Shown one piece after another: positions 17,698 to 26,329 of a stretch of DNA of 64,000 bases. A program made the translations under genes and the position numbers. The notes under the pieces are model-generated. The model did not search any database, was not told the origin of the DNA, and saw only the letters and a program-made list of their open reading frames with translations. Source of the DNA: Comamonas serinivorans (GTDB lineage Bacteria > Pseudomonadota > Gammaproteobacteria > Burkholderiales > Burkholderiaceae_C); the NCBI RefSeq assembly GCF_002158865.1, contig NZ_CP021455.1, positions 3,162,001 to 3,226,000 on the forward strand, in the 5' to 3' direction. Each line of letters opens with the position of its first letter. Position 1 is the first letter of the stretch.

Positions 17698-17949
17698 TCA
17701 GCTGGCTTGCTGCGGCAGGACGCCGACGCCGTAGAGCGCCAGCAGGCCGACCAGGTGGCCGACGGAGACGCCGGGCTCGCCCGCTTCGATGCGGCCAATG
17801 GTCTGCACGTGCACGCCCAGGCGCGCGGCCGCGGCGGCCTGGCCCTCACCAGCGGCCAGGCGTGCTGCCTTGGCTGCCGCGCCCAGGACACGGATGCTTT
17901 GCAAGGCGTCCTCGCCGATGTCTGTGGAAATGCGCTTGCCTTGGGTCAT
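17698..17949 (-). CDS. XRE family helix-turn-helix regulator (HipB-like)
   Basis: An 83-aa protein with a Cro/C1-type helix-turn-helix at roughly residues 25-70 (LAAGEGQAAAAARLGVHVQT, then IGRIEAGEPGVSVGHL). The ALQSIRVLGAAAKAARLAAG lead and the LLALYGVGVLP end are typical of HipB-like antitoxin regulators, but no hipA toxin gene is adjacent. Instead the next gene, 3 nt downstream, encodes the M16 peptidase. The pair may be a regulator with a protease that inactivates it or its partner, which is inference by analogy with ImmR/ImmA. Confidence 0.85.
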   Translation of the reverse strand: MTQGKRISTDIGEDALQSIRVLGAAAKAARLAAGEGQAAAAARLGVHVQTIGRIEAGEPGVSVGHLVGLLALYGVGVLPQQAS

Positions 17950-18041
17950 GCGGGAGATTGTCGCGTGAGGCTTCTAGCCGTGGAGCGAAGGTCAGGCCGT
18001 TCCAAGACGAGCGGACTTACCAGCAGGTCCGGGCACAAGCC

Positions 18042-18284
18042 TCAGCCTTCGTCGGTCTGCATCTGTGCAACCCGCTCAATCAACTCAAAGAACGTCAGAT
18101 TCAGCGTCTTGGCAATGACTTCCAAGGCATTGATGGTGGGGTTCGCAAGGCCACGCTCCACTCGGCTGAGATAGGTCTGATAGAAGCCGCACCGTTCTGC
18201 GAACTCGACCTGACTCAACCCCATGGCCTGCCTTTGCACGCGGATGCATTGGCCAATCTGCGCTGACAAGGGGCGTTGCGACAC
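18042..18284 (-). CDS. XRE family helix-turn-helix regulator (C-protein-like)
   Basis: An 80-aa single-domain regulator. The helix-turn-helix is at about residues 21-60 (MGLSQVEFAERCGFYQTYLS followed by RVERGLANPTINALEVIAKT). It resembles controller proteins of restriction-modification systems and phage repressors, but no restriction gene is nearby. It diverges from a lipoprotein gene across a 68-bp AT-rich gap with a direct repeat that may be its operator. It is separate from the other XRE gene by 92 nt. Confidence 0.88.
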   Translation of the reverse strand: MSQRPLSAQIGQCIRVQRQAMGLSQVEFAERCGFYQTYLSRVERGLANPTINALEVIAKTLNLTFFELIERVAQMQTDEG

Positions 18285-18307
18285 CCAATGACTATCACTT
18301 TTATGCT

Positions 18308-18330
18308 CTAATTCACATAAACACTAATTC
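18308..18330. promoter_or_regulatory. Direct repeat CTAATTC, possible XRE operator
   Basis: CTAATTC occurs at 18308-18314 and again at 18324-18330 (16 bp apart) in the AT-rich gap between the divergent XRE gene and a lipoprotein gene. The spacing fits a dimer of a small XRE regulator binding one helical face. Confidence 0.4.
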
Positions 18331-18352
18331 GTATATTTCACTGAGGAGCCCC

Positions 18353-19129
18353 ATGCGAAACACCGCCCTTCCCATCCTGGCCCTGGCCGTTGCCCTCACC
18401 GCCTGTGGCGGCGGTGGCGATGACGACGATGTCGGCACGCCTTCTCCAACACCTTCTCCCGCACCCACGCCGGTGCCTGCGCCAACTCCCTCTGCGTCCG
18501 CCAGTCCCTTGAGCGGTGCCTGGCAGGGCACGGCCACGGATGGGAGTTCGCTCAATGCCGTGGTGCTGGATGACGGCAAGCTGTGGCTGGTGGGGCTGCG
18601 CGGTGGTCAGCCTTCGATTCAGGTGCATGGCGCCACTCAGGCGTCGTCTGGGCGTCTGTCGTCGAGCGTGCGTTATGTGGACTACGGCGCCCCCCTCTTC
18701 ATCTCGGGTTCGCTGCAGGGCAGCTATGTGCCGGGCAGCTCGATCTCGGCGACGCTGACCGCTGGCGGTGTGGTGACAGGTCCGCACACCCTGACGCCGA
18801 TGCCCAAGGCGGTGTTCGATTACGACCGGGCAGCGTCGCTGTCGGATGTGACGGGGTCGTGGGTGGCCCAGGGGACGCAGATCACGGTGCGCGCCGATGG
18901 TGCGTTCGAGACGTTGAGCAATGGGTGCCGCAACACGGGGACGGTGAAGCCGGATGCCCGCAAGAATGTGTTTGCGTTGAACCTGACGATGGGCGCTGCA
19001 CCGTGTGCGTATCCGGGCCAGCGCCTGACGGGGGTGGTGGTGACGTTCTCGTCGGCGGGCAAGCCCACGCTGCTGGCCACGGCGCTGAATGATCAGCTGA
19101 GCTTGACGCTGCCTGCGGTGCGGCCATGA
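18353..19129 (+). CDS. Lipoprotein with proline-rich linker, function unknown
   Basis: 258 aa. The signal peptide ends in lipobox LTAC, with the acylated Cys at residue 18, followed by GGGGDDDDV and a Pro/Ser/Thr/Ala-rich linker (about residues 28-50). The rest is a beta-rich domain with repeated short motifs such as SGAWQGTATDGSS. DDDD after the cysteine is of the type that often leads to outer-membrane or surface location. An AGGAG ribosome-binding site precedes the ATG. It overlaps the next lipoprotein gene by four bases, so the two form an operon. I do not recognise the family. Confidence 0.85.
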   Translation: MRNTALPILALAVALTACGGGGDDDDVGTPSPTPSPAPTPVPAPTPSASASPLSGAWQGTATDGSSLNAVVLDDGKLWLVGLRGGQPSIQVHGATQASSGRLSSSVRYVDYGAPLFISGSLQGSYVPGSSISATLTAGGVVTGPHTLTPMPKAVFDYDRAASLSDVTGSWVAQGTQITVRADGAFETLSNGCRNTGTVKPDARKNVFALNLTMGAAPCAYPGQRLTGVVVTFSSAGKPTLLATALNDQLSLTLPAVRP

Positions 19130-19647
19130 CGCTGATGTCTCTTTCTGTGGGCGCTCCCGTCGTACGGGGCACGCGCACTCTGCGTCCCATTCGTTCATCC
19201 CGCTTGCGCTGGACCACGGCTGCGGTGATCGCGGTGGGTTTGCTGGGTGGGTGTTCTCACACGCAGTCGATGGCACCGGTGGGTGGCACGGGAGCGGCGT
19301 TGATGTATCCGCTCACCGATGCGCAGGCCGATCGGGTGTTGGCCACGGCGATGGCGAGCGAGTTCTCGGGCTCGCCCATCTCCCGGGTGGAGTTCCCGAA
19401 CAAGGGCTACACGGCGACGATGCGCTTCTTGCTCGATTCGCACCAGATCACGGCGGTGCGGGTGCCAGCCCGGGGGAAGGCGCCAGAGCCATCCGCAGCG
19501 GGTGAGGCCCTGGTCGAGGGCTTTTACTTCGAGGTCAACGATGCGGGAACGATGCTGATCTCGGGACGCAACCGGGCGAGCAAGGTGTACGAGCGGATCG
19601 TGCACGAGGCTGGGCTGTTGACCAAGCCGTTGACTCAGGGGCGGTAA
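19126..19647 (+). CDS. Small lipoprotein, function unknown
   Basis: 173 aa. A long basic N-region precedes a hydrophobic helix ending in lipobox LLGGC near residue 43, followed by SHTQSMAPVGG. The mature domain (AMYPLTDAQADRVLATAMAS-like region to the end) is alpha/beta without a recognised motif. The start codon overlaps the stop of the upstream lipoprotein gene (ATGA), indicating coupled translation. A later in-frame ATG (MSLSVGAP, 19135) would also give an exported product. Confidence 0.82.
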   Translation: MTLMSLSVGAPVVRGTRTLRPIRSSRLRWTTAAVIAVGLLGGCSHTQSMAPVGGTGAALMYPLTDAQADRVLATAMASEFSGSPISRVEFPNKGYTATMRFLLDSHQITAVRVPARGKAPEPSAAGEALVEGFYFEVNDAGTMLISGRNRASKVYERIVHEAGLLTKPLTQGR

Positions 19648-19837
19648 CCTGGCTTGAAGGCCTGAACATGGCCTGAATCCGAGGCGGCTCCCGGATGCGG
19701 CTCCAGGATGGGGGCCGCTACACTTTGCGCCTTGTGGCTTGGTCAGCCGGTCTTCGGACGAGACGACTGGGGGGATTTGGTCCAGCTTGCAGCCCCCGGG
19801 CATGACGCCCAACGCTGCTAAAGAGGAGGAGCTCGTG

Positions 19838-20173
19838 ATGAGGCTCAAATGCAAGCCAGGGGATCTGGCGATCGTGGTGCACGATGAAGAGGTCTGCAGC
19901 GCCAACATCGGGCGGCTGGTGCGGGTGGAGGGTCCACCCGAGGTCCACGCGCATTACGGCCGGGTGTGCTGGCTGATCTACCCGGTGGATCCCAGGCCCT
20001 GGTGGGTGATGCGATCAAGCGGCCCGGTGCAGCTGGTGATCACGGCCAGGCACTTCATCGATCACCCGGATGCTTGGTTGATGCCGGTGGGCCCGGAGGG
20101 TCAGGCGCTCAAGCGCAGGCGCCGGGCGGTGAAGAGCTCGCACGCGGCCGAGGACTTGGTGGTGGCTGTTTGA
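19838..20173 (+). CDS. Conserved hypothetical protein
   Basis: 111 aa from the ATG at 19838, which has a GAGGAGGAG ribosome-binding stretch just upstream; a longer in-frame start at 19739 has none. The N-terminus MRLKCKPGDLAIVVHDEEVC looks like a small SH3-like or DUF of the kind found in mobile regions, with a later WLIYPVDPRPWWVM stretch. The C-terminus is basic. No function can be assigned. It converges on the polB gene. Confidence 0.72.
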   Translation: MRLKCKPGDLAIVVHDEEVCSANIGRLVRVEGPPEVHAHYGRVCWLIYPVDPRPWWVMRSSGPVQLVITARHFIDHPDAWLMPVGPEGQALKRRRRAVKSSHAAEDLVVAV

Positions 20174-20181
20174 GGGGGGTG

Positions 20182-20208
20182 GTACGCACCCGTGCGTGGG
20201 GTGCGTAC
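20182..20208. terminator. Hairpin between convergent genes
   Basis: Perfect 9-bp stem GTACGCACC (20182-20190) / GGTGCGTAC (20200-20208) with a 9-nt loop, in the gap where the 19838-20173 gene and polB converge. There is no uridine tract, so it is at best a weak or factor-assisted terminator. Confidence 0.4.
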
Positions 20209-20294
20209 TGTGTGCGTATCGGGTGACTGGGTGGCAGCGGATACTGCCCTACAACGCCGGTCAATGCACCCGCGCCATTGAACTCAAGGCACCG

Positions 20295-22703
20295 CTAAAA
20301 CAGCACCTCTTGTGCCGTCATCAGCGTCAGAAAGCTCTCCCCAAGGGGTTGGAGGATGGCGTCGGCGATGGGCTTGAGCTGCTTGATGAGGTAGTGGTTG
20401 TGATCGATGCGGGCACGCCGGGCCTCCAGCGGCTCGGGGCCGCTCACCGTCATCACATAGTGGATCCAGCCCCCGCGCTGGTACTGCTGGGGGCGGTTCA
20501 GCCGCGCGTTGTGCGCATCAGCCAGGCGCGCTGCCCGAACCTGGGGTGGCACGTTCACCTGGTAGGCGTCCAGCCGGTGACGCAGCCGTTTGCGGTAGAC
20601 CAGCAACGCATCCATCTGGCCGGCCAGCATCGCCTGCACATAGTCGGCGATGTACGCCCGGTAAGGCTCACCGCGGAAGATGCGCAACAGCAGGCCCTCC
20701 TGAAACTGCCGTGCCAAGGGTGTCCAGTCGCTGCGCGCCATCTCCAGCCCGCGGTACACCATGGCCTCCTTGCCGCTGGCATCGACACTGAGCCCCGCAT
20801 AGCGCTTCTTGCTGCCGACATCCGAGCCCCGGATGGTGGGCATGAAAAACTTCGCATAGTGGGTGTCGAACTCAATTTCCAGGAAGTTCTCGAGCTGCTC
20901 CTCTTCGCGCAGCTTGCGCGTCCACCACGCGTTGATGCGCTGCACCAGATCCGCTGCAATGGCGTGCGCCTCTTCGTTGGGGTGGGCGCGTTTGAGCCAG
21001 ATGAAGATGGAGTCGGTGTCGCCGTAGATGACCTGGTAGCCGCGTTGCTCCACGAACGCACGGGTCAGCTTCATCACCTCGTGACCCCGCAAGGTCACAG
21101 CAGACACCAGCTTGGGGTTGAAGAAGCGGCACTCGGAGGCCCCCAGCACGCCCGCGAACGAATTCATGAGCAGCTTCAGTGCCTGGGACAGCGGTTGATT
21201 GCGTGCTCGCTTGGCGTCATCGCGTGCGAGCGAGAGCGTGGTCACGATGCCTGGCAGGCCGTGCTTCTCGCGCGAGAACAGCGTACCCTGGGGGCCCCGC
21301 ACCAATCCTGTCTGCGCATCCACACTCGCATTTGCATTTGCATTTGCATTCGCGCCCTCCGCCAGACCCACCGGGTCCACCAGGAAAGTGCGGATGATGG
21401 AGGGGTACAGGCTCTTGTAGTCCAGGACCACGACGCAGTCGTAGAAGCCCGGCGTGGAGTCCATCACATAGCCGCCGGGAAAGGCTTTGGCCGCAATGTC
21501 TCCCACGTTCGGTGCCACATAGCCCAGGCGGTGCATGCGCGGCAGGTAATGGTGGCTGAAGGCGGCAATGGAGCCGCCAAAGCGATCTGCTTGCAAGCCT
21601 GTCGTCTGAGCGCGCTCGAGCACAAATTGCAGCAACTCCAGCTTGTCGAAGATGCGCAGCACCAGGGCGCAGTCGCGGATGTTGTAGCGGGCCAGGGCCG
21701 GCTTGTCTTCCCGGTAGCGCCGCTCGATCTCGGCCATCTTGTCGTAGGCATCGCCGATGTCCTTGCCCTCACCGAGCAGCTCCTGCGAGACCGCTTCCAG
21801 GCTGAACGACGGGAAGCTCCACATGCCTGCCCGCAGTGCCTCGATGCCGTCAATGACCAGGCGTCCAGGCATGGGCGCAAACAGGTAGCCCTGCCGGCCC
21901 GGGTGCGTGCGCCACGCGATGGGGCGTCCTTCACGACCGAGCAACAGCGGCACGGCGACCGCATCGGCGGTCTTTTGCAGCACCCGCAGGTCGAACTGGA
22001 TGACGTTCCAGCCGATGATGACGTCGGGGTTTTGCAGCGCGAACCATGCATTGAGCTGCTCGATCATCTCCTGGTGGCTTGGACAGTACTGCAGCCTGAA
22101 GTCCACCGGAGCGGCTGCGTCCACCGGTGTCTCTCCCCACATCAAGACCACCCGGTCGCCGGCACTGTCCAGCGCGATGGAATAGAGGTCACCTGTGGCG
22201 CTCGTCTCGATGTCCAGCGACACGACCTTCAACATCGGACGCCAACTGGGGGTGGGCGTTAGCCTGCCATCGGTGATGGTGCTGCCCTGGTGCTGGCCTC
22301 CTCGGACCACCACGCCCGCCGTGATGAACCGCTCCATCAGGTAACGGTCGTGTGGGCGCACATCGGCTTCGTAGAGCGCAATCCCCAGTGGTTGGAGTGC
22401 ACGCGCGAGCTTGCCGAGGTCACGGAACCTGCGCACGTAGATGCCGACGATGGGTTCCTGCTCAAACGTCTTCAGCCCCAGCTCTTTGACCTCCAAGCCC
22501 TGCAGCGCTGCCAACGGGGCTCGGGCTGCAGCCAGATGGCGCGCGGGCATGAAGGCCACCGAGATCTGCTGGGTCAGCACGACCTTCTTCGGCCCGTCCT
22601 CGGTGGCCAGCCAGAACTCAAGCTCGGTGCCATCGGGACCATCTCGCCAGTGGCGGGTGAGGATGAACCCCTGTAGGTCTGTGGGGGCAAGCGTAGGAGG
22701 CAT
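20295..22703 (-). CDS. polB: DNA polymerase II (family B)
   Basis: Family-B DNA polymerase of about 802 aa, close to E. coli Pol II length. The 3'-5' exonuclease has SLDIETSATGDLYSIAL (Exo I) and NVIQFDLRVL (Exo II). Polymerase motif A is DYKSLYPSIIRTFLVDP, motif B is QALKLLMNSFAGVLG and motif C is YGDTDSIF. Pol II acts in replication restart and translesion synthesis. The ATG at 22703 is preferred over a GTG at 22724. A 6-bp tandem repeat coding Asn-Ala units sits in the loop after motif A. No LexA box was found upstream. Confidence 0.95.
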   Translation of the reverse strand: MPPTLAPTDLQGFILTRHWRDGPDGTELEFWLATEDGPKKVVLTQQISVAFMPARHLAAARAPLAALQGLEVKELGLKTFEQEPIVGIYVRRFRDLGKLARALQPLGIALYEADVRPHDRYLMERFITAGVVVRGGQHQGSTITDGRLTPTPSWRPMLKVVSLDIETSATGDLYSIALDSAGDRVVLMWGETPVDAAAPVDFRLQYCPSHQEMIEQLNAWFALQNPDVIIGWNVIQFDLRVLQKTADAVAVPLLLGREGRPIAWRTHPGRQGYLFAPMPGRLVIDGIEALRAGMWSFPSFSLEAVSQELLGEGKDIGDAYDKMAEIERRYREDKPALARYNIRDCALVLRIFDKLELLQFVLERAQTTGLQADRFGGSIAAFSHHYLPRMHRLGYVAPNVGDIAAKAFPGGYVMDSTPGFYDCVVVLDYKSLYPSIIRTFLVDPVGLAEGANANANANASVDAQTGLVRGPQGTLFSREKHGLPGIVTTLSLARDDAKRARNQPLSQALKLLMNSFAGVLGASECRFFNPKLVSAVTLRGHEVMKLTRAFVEQRGYQVIYGDTDSIFIWLKRAHPNEEAHAIAADLVQRINAWWTRKLREEEQLENFLEIEFDTHYAKFFMPTIRGSDVGSKKRYAGLSVDASGKEAMVYRGLEMARSDWTPLARQFQEGLLLRIFRGEPYRAYIADYVQAMLAGQMDALLVYRKRLRHRLDAYQVNVPPQVRAARLADAHNARLNRPQQYQRGGWIHYVMTVSGPEPLEARRARIDHNHYLIKQLKPIADAILQPLGESFLTLMTAQEVLF
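21328..21351. repeat. Hexanucleotide microsatellite in polB (GCATTT x4)
   Basis: Four tandem GCATTT-type units (last one GCATTC), read on the minus strand as Asn-Ala repeats (EGANANANANAS). The position corresponds to the variable loop just after motif A of Pol II. Units are multiples of three, so slippage would change loop length without a frameshift. Confidence 0.85.
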
Positions 22704-22848
22704 CGGGTGAAACGCAGGGTGCACCGATTCAGATGCCTTCGGCGGGTTGGGCAGGGGCGAGCTTCAGGGGTACTGGTTTTTAACACAGCATTCAAGGCGT
22801 TGCCTTGGCTTGCTGGTCAGTCCGCCTGAAGCTCGTAGCTGTAGCTCA

Positions 22849-23511
22849 TCAGGGCTCCCGGCCGATGGACTTCGTTGAGGCGGCGATGTTGCCCAGCGCA
22901 CGCTCTCTGGCCACCACATTCCACACCGTCCGCTCGCAATGCATGTAGAGCTCGCCAGGACAGTCGAGCGCCATGGTGGCCAACTCAGCCGATTCGAGCG
23001 GCGTGTCGTGAAGCGTCATCCAGATGGCCAGCTCTGCGTACGTGAGGTCGCCCGCGATTGCGCGCGTCATCTCGCACGGCCCAGAGTTCTCCTTGGCCAG
23101 ATCGGCAATCGACTTCGCGACAGGCCACAGGGCGAGCCAGCGCGCACTGTTCACGCTGTCCTCCATCCAGTCCAGGTGATCAGCGAGCACGTGTGGCTCT
23201 CGCTCTCGGACTGGCTTGTCGCACGGGGTGTCGAGCCAGTCATCAACGAAGCGGACAAGGTCGTCCACGTTGACGCCCGAGAACCATTCTCGAGTGATCC
23301 CTATCGATTGCTTTGAGAGGCGCTCAATGAGGGCGCGCTCGAGAGCGCTGGCATTGCCACACGCTCGAACAACCTGGCGCACAACATGAGCACCGGCAAC
23401 GTGAATGAGCTGGGCGTGAGCCGCAATCACCCCCTTCGGGTCTTGCGTGCTGTAGCCGACCTTCACCAGCCCACTGCTGGCCTCGATGATGTAAACGAAC
23501 GACATGTTCAT
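22849..23511 (-). CDS. GIY-YIG/T5orf172 (MUG113)-like nuclease-domain protein
   Basis: 220 aa. The N-terminal ~95 residues fit a compact GIY-YIG-like fold (SFVYIIEASSGLVKVGYSTQ, then ALERALIERLSK). The Arg usually found after the second strand is not obvious (DPKGVIAAHAQ), so activity is uncertain. The C-terminal half has no known domain. The ATG at 23511 overlaps the relaxase stop codon by four bases (ATGA), so it is the last gene of the AlpA-relaxase operon. A longer start at 23589 would overlap the relaxase gene strongly. It is probably cargo or an accessory nuclease of the mobile element. Confidence 0.72.
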   Translation of the reverse strand: MNMSFVYIIEASSGLVKVGYSTQDPKGVIAAHAQLIHVAGAHVVRQVVRACGNASALERALIERLSKQSIGITREWFSGVNVDDLVRFVDDWLDTPCDKPVREREPHVLADHLDWMEDSVNSARWLALWPVAKSIADLAKENSGPCEMTRAIAGDLTYAELAIWMTLHDTPLESAELATMALDCPGELYMHCERTVWNVVARERALGNIAASTKSIGREP

Positions 23512-24410
23512 GCCTCCAAGCGGTTTGCGGTTTGGGTGACGATGGCCTTGCTCTCGCGCACCACGTCGTTGAAGCATTCGAAGTCGCACAGGCTTCGCGT
23601 GGCATTGCCGAGCGCGTTGGACAGCCCTGTCAGGTTGATCTCTCCATTGCTCTGTCCTCCCTCGATCCCTACACAGGATGAATTCGTGTGAGCGAGGCGC
23701 TCCGCGACTCCCCCTTCAAACAGCTCAACCAGGGGCACCGGGTCTCTGCGGACTTGTTCGTCGATCAAGGGCCAGATGAGCTCGTGACGACTGGGGAGGT
23801 CCAGCCTCCGCAGGTGCGACAGCACCCAGTCGGCTGCCGCCCGTTTGGCCCCTGGCGCCATCTTCGGGGCCAGATGCCGCAGTCCGTGGCGCACCGCCAC
23901 TTCTGAGCTGAACGCGGCCCTGAGCTGCTGCATGTTGGCCTTGTTGATGGGCGCGCTGCCCATGTAGCGGCCGTCACGCGCGGGGCTCAGGAGGATGTGC
24001 ATGTGCGGGTGCTCCTCATCGTGGTGAACGACGGCGGAGAGCACGGGCAGGGCCATGCGCTGGCGGAGCCAAGCCAGGCTCGCTTCGAAGTAGCCCATGA
24101 CGTCGATGCCACTCCAGGAGGGGACGCTGATCACGAACTCGATCGCCTGGCAGTGGTCGCGCCGCTTGAAGCGTTGGGCGTTGTCGCAGGCTTGCTTGAG
24201 GCGCTCGGCTTGCTCAACCACCTCGCACGCCCGGCTGGGGCCTGCCAGGACGCGATTGGGCTCAGTTGCCGGGTTGAACGACCGCAATGGACCGGACGGC
24301 AGCTCTCGCAAGTTGTGTTGGGCCGCGGCCAGCAGGCTTTGGGGCTTGCGGTTGCCGCAGCGAGACAGGCCGATGCTCTTTCCAAGGAAGCACATGGCTG
24401 GCGACTTCAT
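23508..24410 (-). CDS. MobV/Pre-type relaxase (plasmid mobilization/recombination protein)
   Basis: About 300 aa. Residues 89-100 carry AIEFVISVPSWS, and the metal-binding motif HHDEEHPHMH is at 129-138, matching the HxDE-x2-PHxH signature of MobV relaxases. These nick the element's oriT and allow transfer with help from a conjugative element. No type IV secretion genes are present here. The ATG at 24410 overlaps the AlpA stop codon (ATGA). It is short for MobV, with a small C-terminal region. A candidate oriT lies upstream at 24641-24785. Confidence 0.85.
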   Translation of the reverse strand: MKSPAMCFLGKSIGLSRCGNRKPQSLLAAAQHNLRELPSGPLRSFNPATEPNRVLAGPSRACEVVEQAERLKQACDNAQRFKRRDHCQAIEFVISVPSWSGIDVMGYFEASLAWLRQRMALPVLSAVVHHDEEHPHMHILLSPARDGRYMGSAPINKANMQQLRAAFSSEVAVRHGLRHLAPKMAPGAKRAAADWVLSHLRRLDLPSRHELIWPLIDEQVRRDPVPLVELFEGGVAERLAHTNSSCVGIEGGQSNGEINLTGLSNALGNATRSLCDFECFNDVVRESKAIVTQTANRLEA

Positions 24411-24607
24411 ACGCCCTCCTGCTGCTGGGACGCAGAGGCGATCAGGCGATCGATGTCGGCGGAGCGCCAGCAGGTGGTGCGTGGCCCCAGCTTCACAGCT
24501 TGGGGGAAGCGGCCTGACTTGACGCCGGCCCACCAGGTGGCACGGCTGACGGGGACGCGCTTGAGCACGTCGGGCAAACGCAGTAACGAATCGGGTTGAT
24601 CCAGCAT
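24407..24607 (-). CDS. AlpA-family helix-turn-helix regulator/excisionase
   Basis: A 66-aa MerR-like winged-helix protein of the AlpA type (LLRLPDVLKRVPVSRATWWA followed by GVKSGRFPQAVKLGPRTTCW). Such proteins activate integrase genes or act as excisionases of P4-like islands. It is the first gene of a minus-strand operon AlpA-relaxase-GIY-YIG, each overlapping the next by four bases. The integrase gene lies 453 bp upstream on the same strand. Confidence 0.88.
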   Translation of the reverse strand: MLDQPDSLLRLPDVLKRVPVSRATWWAGVKSGRFPQAVKLGPRTTCWRSADIDRLIASASQQQEGV

Positions 24608-24640
24608 GGATGTTCTCGGTCAAAAAGGACAAGAACACCG

Positions 24641-24785
24641 GGGCGCGGGTGGACTCGAATTGCGGGTCGCAATTTTGGGTCCACCGCGCTATGATTCAAA
24701 TGCTTATCCGTCGAAAGTAAAGCACTTGCATCGGTCTCCGGTGCATCGGACCCCGTTGGTTGCATTTGCAGCCAACGGGGTTTGT
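24641..24785. other. Structured region upstream of the mobilization operon (candidate oriT)
   Basis: A nested palindrome sits at 24649-24685: outer arms GGTGGAC / GTCCACC and inner arms AATTGCG / CGCAATT. A second hairpin lies at 24728-24745 (TGCATCGG / CCGGTGCA, one mismatch). A strong third is at 24751-24780 (CCCCGTTGG / CCAACGGGG with further pairing inside). MobV relaxases normally act on such inverted repeats upstream of their own gene. The rest of the 453-bp gap (24608-25060) has no ORF. The third hairpin could alternatively be a terminator. Confidence 0.5.
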
Positions 24786-25060
24786 CTTGGCAGGACCTTA
24801 TTGGACCCGCATCGACGTAGATGACTTTACGTGAGGCTGAGATGCCCGCGAGCTTGATTTCACTTGGCATGATCTCATAAGTTATTGATTTCACGGCTAT
24901 TTTTGAGATGATTTGCGCAACAATCTCCAGGGCTTCCCTGAGTAAATGCGGTCGCTTGAATTTGAGTCCGAAGGCCGGCCCATCGGCGTGACGATGGGTC
25001 GTGTGATGAGGATCGGCCCTTGGCCCATGGAGTCGATCAACTGCGCGGCGGCCCACGTCT

Positions 25061-26329
25061 TCAGGTATGGGCCGATCTGGACGACCCACAGTAGCTGGCC
25101 CAATCCGCCATCAGGCCGGCACGCTTGGCCAGCAGATCCCCGCGCTGGTACGCGGCTTCCACCCCGTCGGCCAGCTTGTGCGCCAGCGCATGCTCACACA
25201 CCTCTCTGGGGTAGGTGGTGGTCTCGCCCGCCCAGTCTCGAAACGTCGATCGAAAGCCATGCTGGGTGAGATGGCCTCGGCCCATGCGACGCAGGACTGC
25301 GGTGAGGGACATGTTCGAGAGTTGCTTGCCTTTGGGGGCGAGGAAGACGTGTTCATTCCCGACTTGTCGTGGCAAGGCCTGGAGCAAGGTGATGGCGTCG
25401 TCGGCCAGAGGGACTCGGTGTTCCTTGCCGGCCTTCATGCGCGAGGCGGGGATGGTCCATGTTCGGGCTTTGAAGTCGATTTCTGACCACTGAGCCCCTC
25501 GGACTTCGCCAGAGCGTGCGGCCGTCAGGATGGCGAACTCCAGGGCACGGGCTGAGACGCCGTCGCGGGTGCGCAGCTCGGCCATGAAGGTGGCCATGTC
25601 GGCGTAGGCCAGGGCTGGATGGTGCTCGACCTTTTGCACCTTGCTGCGGGCGGGCAGTTCGTGTTCGAGGTGGCCTTTCCACCGCGCAGGGTTCTCGCCT
25701 TGGCGATAGCCTCGGAATGAGGCCCAGTCCAGGATGACTTCCATGCGCCCACGCAGGCGGCTGGCGGTCTCGGTCTTGTGCAGCCACAGGGTTTCCTGGG
25801 CACCGGACTCACCGATGCGTTGCTGCAAGACGTCCAGAACAAGGCCGGTGTCGATGGCGGCAATGGGCAGGTGTCCCAACTTGGGGTAGACGTAGCTGGC
25901 CAGGGTGTTCTCCCATTGCTGGGCATGCTTGGCATTCTTCCAACCGGCTCGGTTGGCAGCGATGTAGGCTTGCGCGCATTCTTCGAAGGTCTTGGCCTTG
26001 GTCGATGCAAGGGCCGCCTCGGCTTTGCTGGCCTGGCGCTTGAGCACGGGGTCTTCGCCGTCACGCACTTGCCGGCGCATCTCGCGCGCACGCTCCCTGG
26101 CTTCGGCGAGGGAGACCTCCGGGAAGCTGCCCAGGCCCACGTCACGGCGGTGGATGCGGGGCTGGCCATCGGCGCCTGGCCGAGTGCCTACGGCGATGCG
26201 CAGCACCCAGGCTCTGGAGGCGCCCACGACCCGCAAGTGCAAGCCATCCACACCGCCCACGGCATGGCGCCCATCCTCCTTGATCTTGGCGACGGCCAGG
26301 GCCGACAACTCCTTCGCTTTCTTGGGCAT
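25061..26329 (-). CDS. Tyrosine recombinase integrase (CP4-57/P4 type)
   Basis: Full-length island integrase, 422 aa. The N-terminal DUF4102-type arm-binding domain spans about residues 1-95. A core-binding domain follows, and then the catalytic domain with Arg in TAARSGEVRGAQWSEID, HGFRSTFRDW (His and Arg near 357-360), HALAHK and the nucleophile Tyr near 394 (AAYQRGD). Such integrases use tRNA 3' ends as attachment sites. A short tRNA-like 3' end sits 160 bp upstream of its start. It probably moves the AlpA-relaxase-GIY-YIG element. Confidence 0.94.
   Translation of the reverse strand: MPKKAKELSALAVAKIKEDGRHAVGGVDGLHLRVVGASRAWVLRIAVGTRPGADGQPRIHRRDVGLGSFPEVSLAEARERAREMRRQVRDGEDPVLKRQASKAEAALASTKAKTFEECAQAYIAANRAGWKNAKHAQQWENTLASYVYPKLGHLPIAAIDTGLVLDVLQQRIGESGAQETLWLHKTETASRLRGRMEVILDWASFRGYRQGENPARWKGHLEHELPARSKVQKVEHHPALAYADMATFMAELRTRDGVSARALEFAILTAARSGEVRGAQWSEIDFKARTWTIPASRMKAGKEHRVPLADDAITLLQALPRQVGNEHVFLAPKGKQLSNMSLTAVLRRMGRGHLTQHGFRSTFRDWAGETTTYPREVCEHALAHKLADGVEAAYQRGDLLAKRAGLMADWASYCGSSRSAHT

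Noticed and set aside
20196..20247. GTGCGTAC...GGATACTGC near the polB end as a 52-bp element
   Set aside because: The left arm at the correct spacing does not read GNNGTAT; only the local hairpin is kept.
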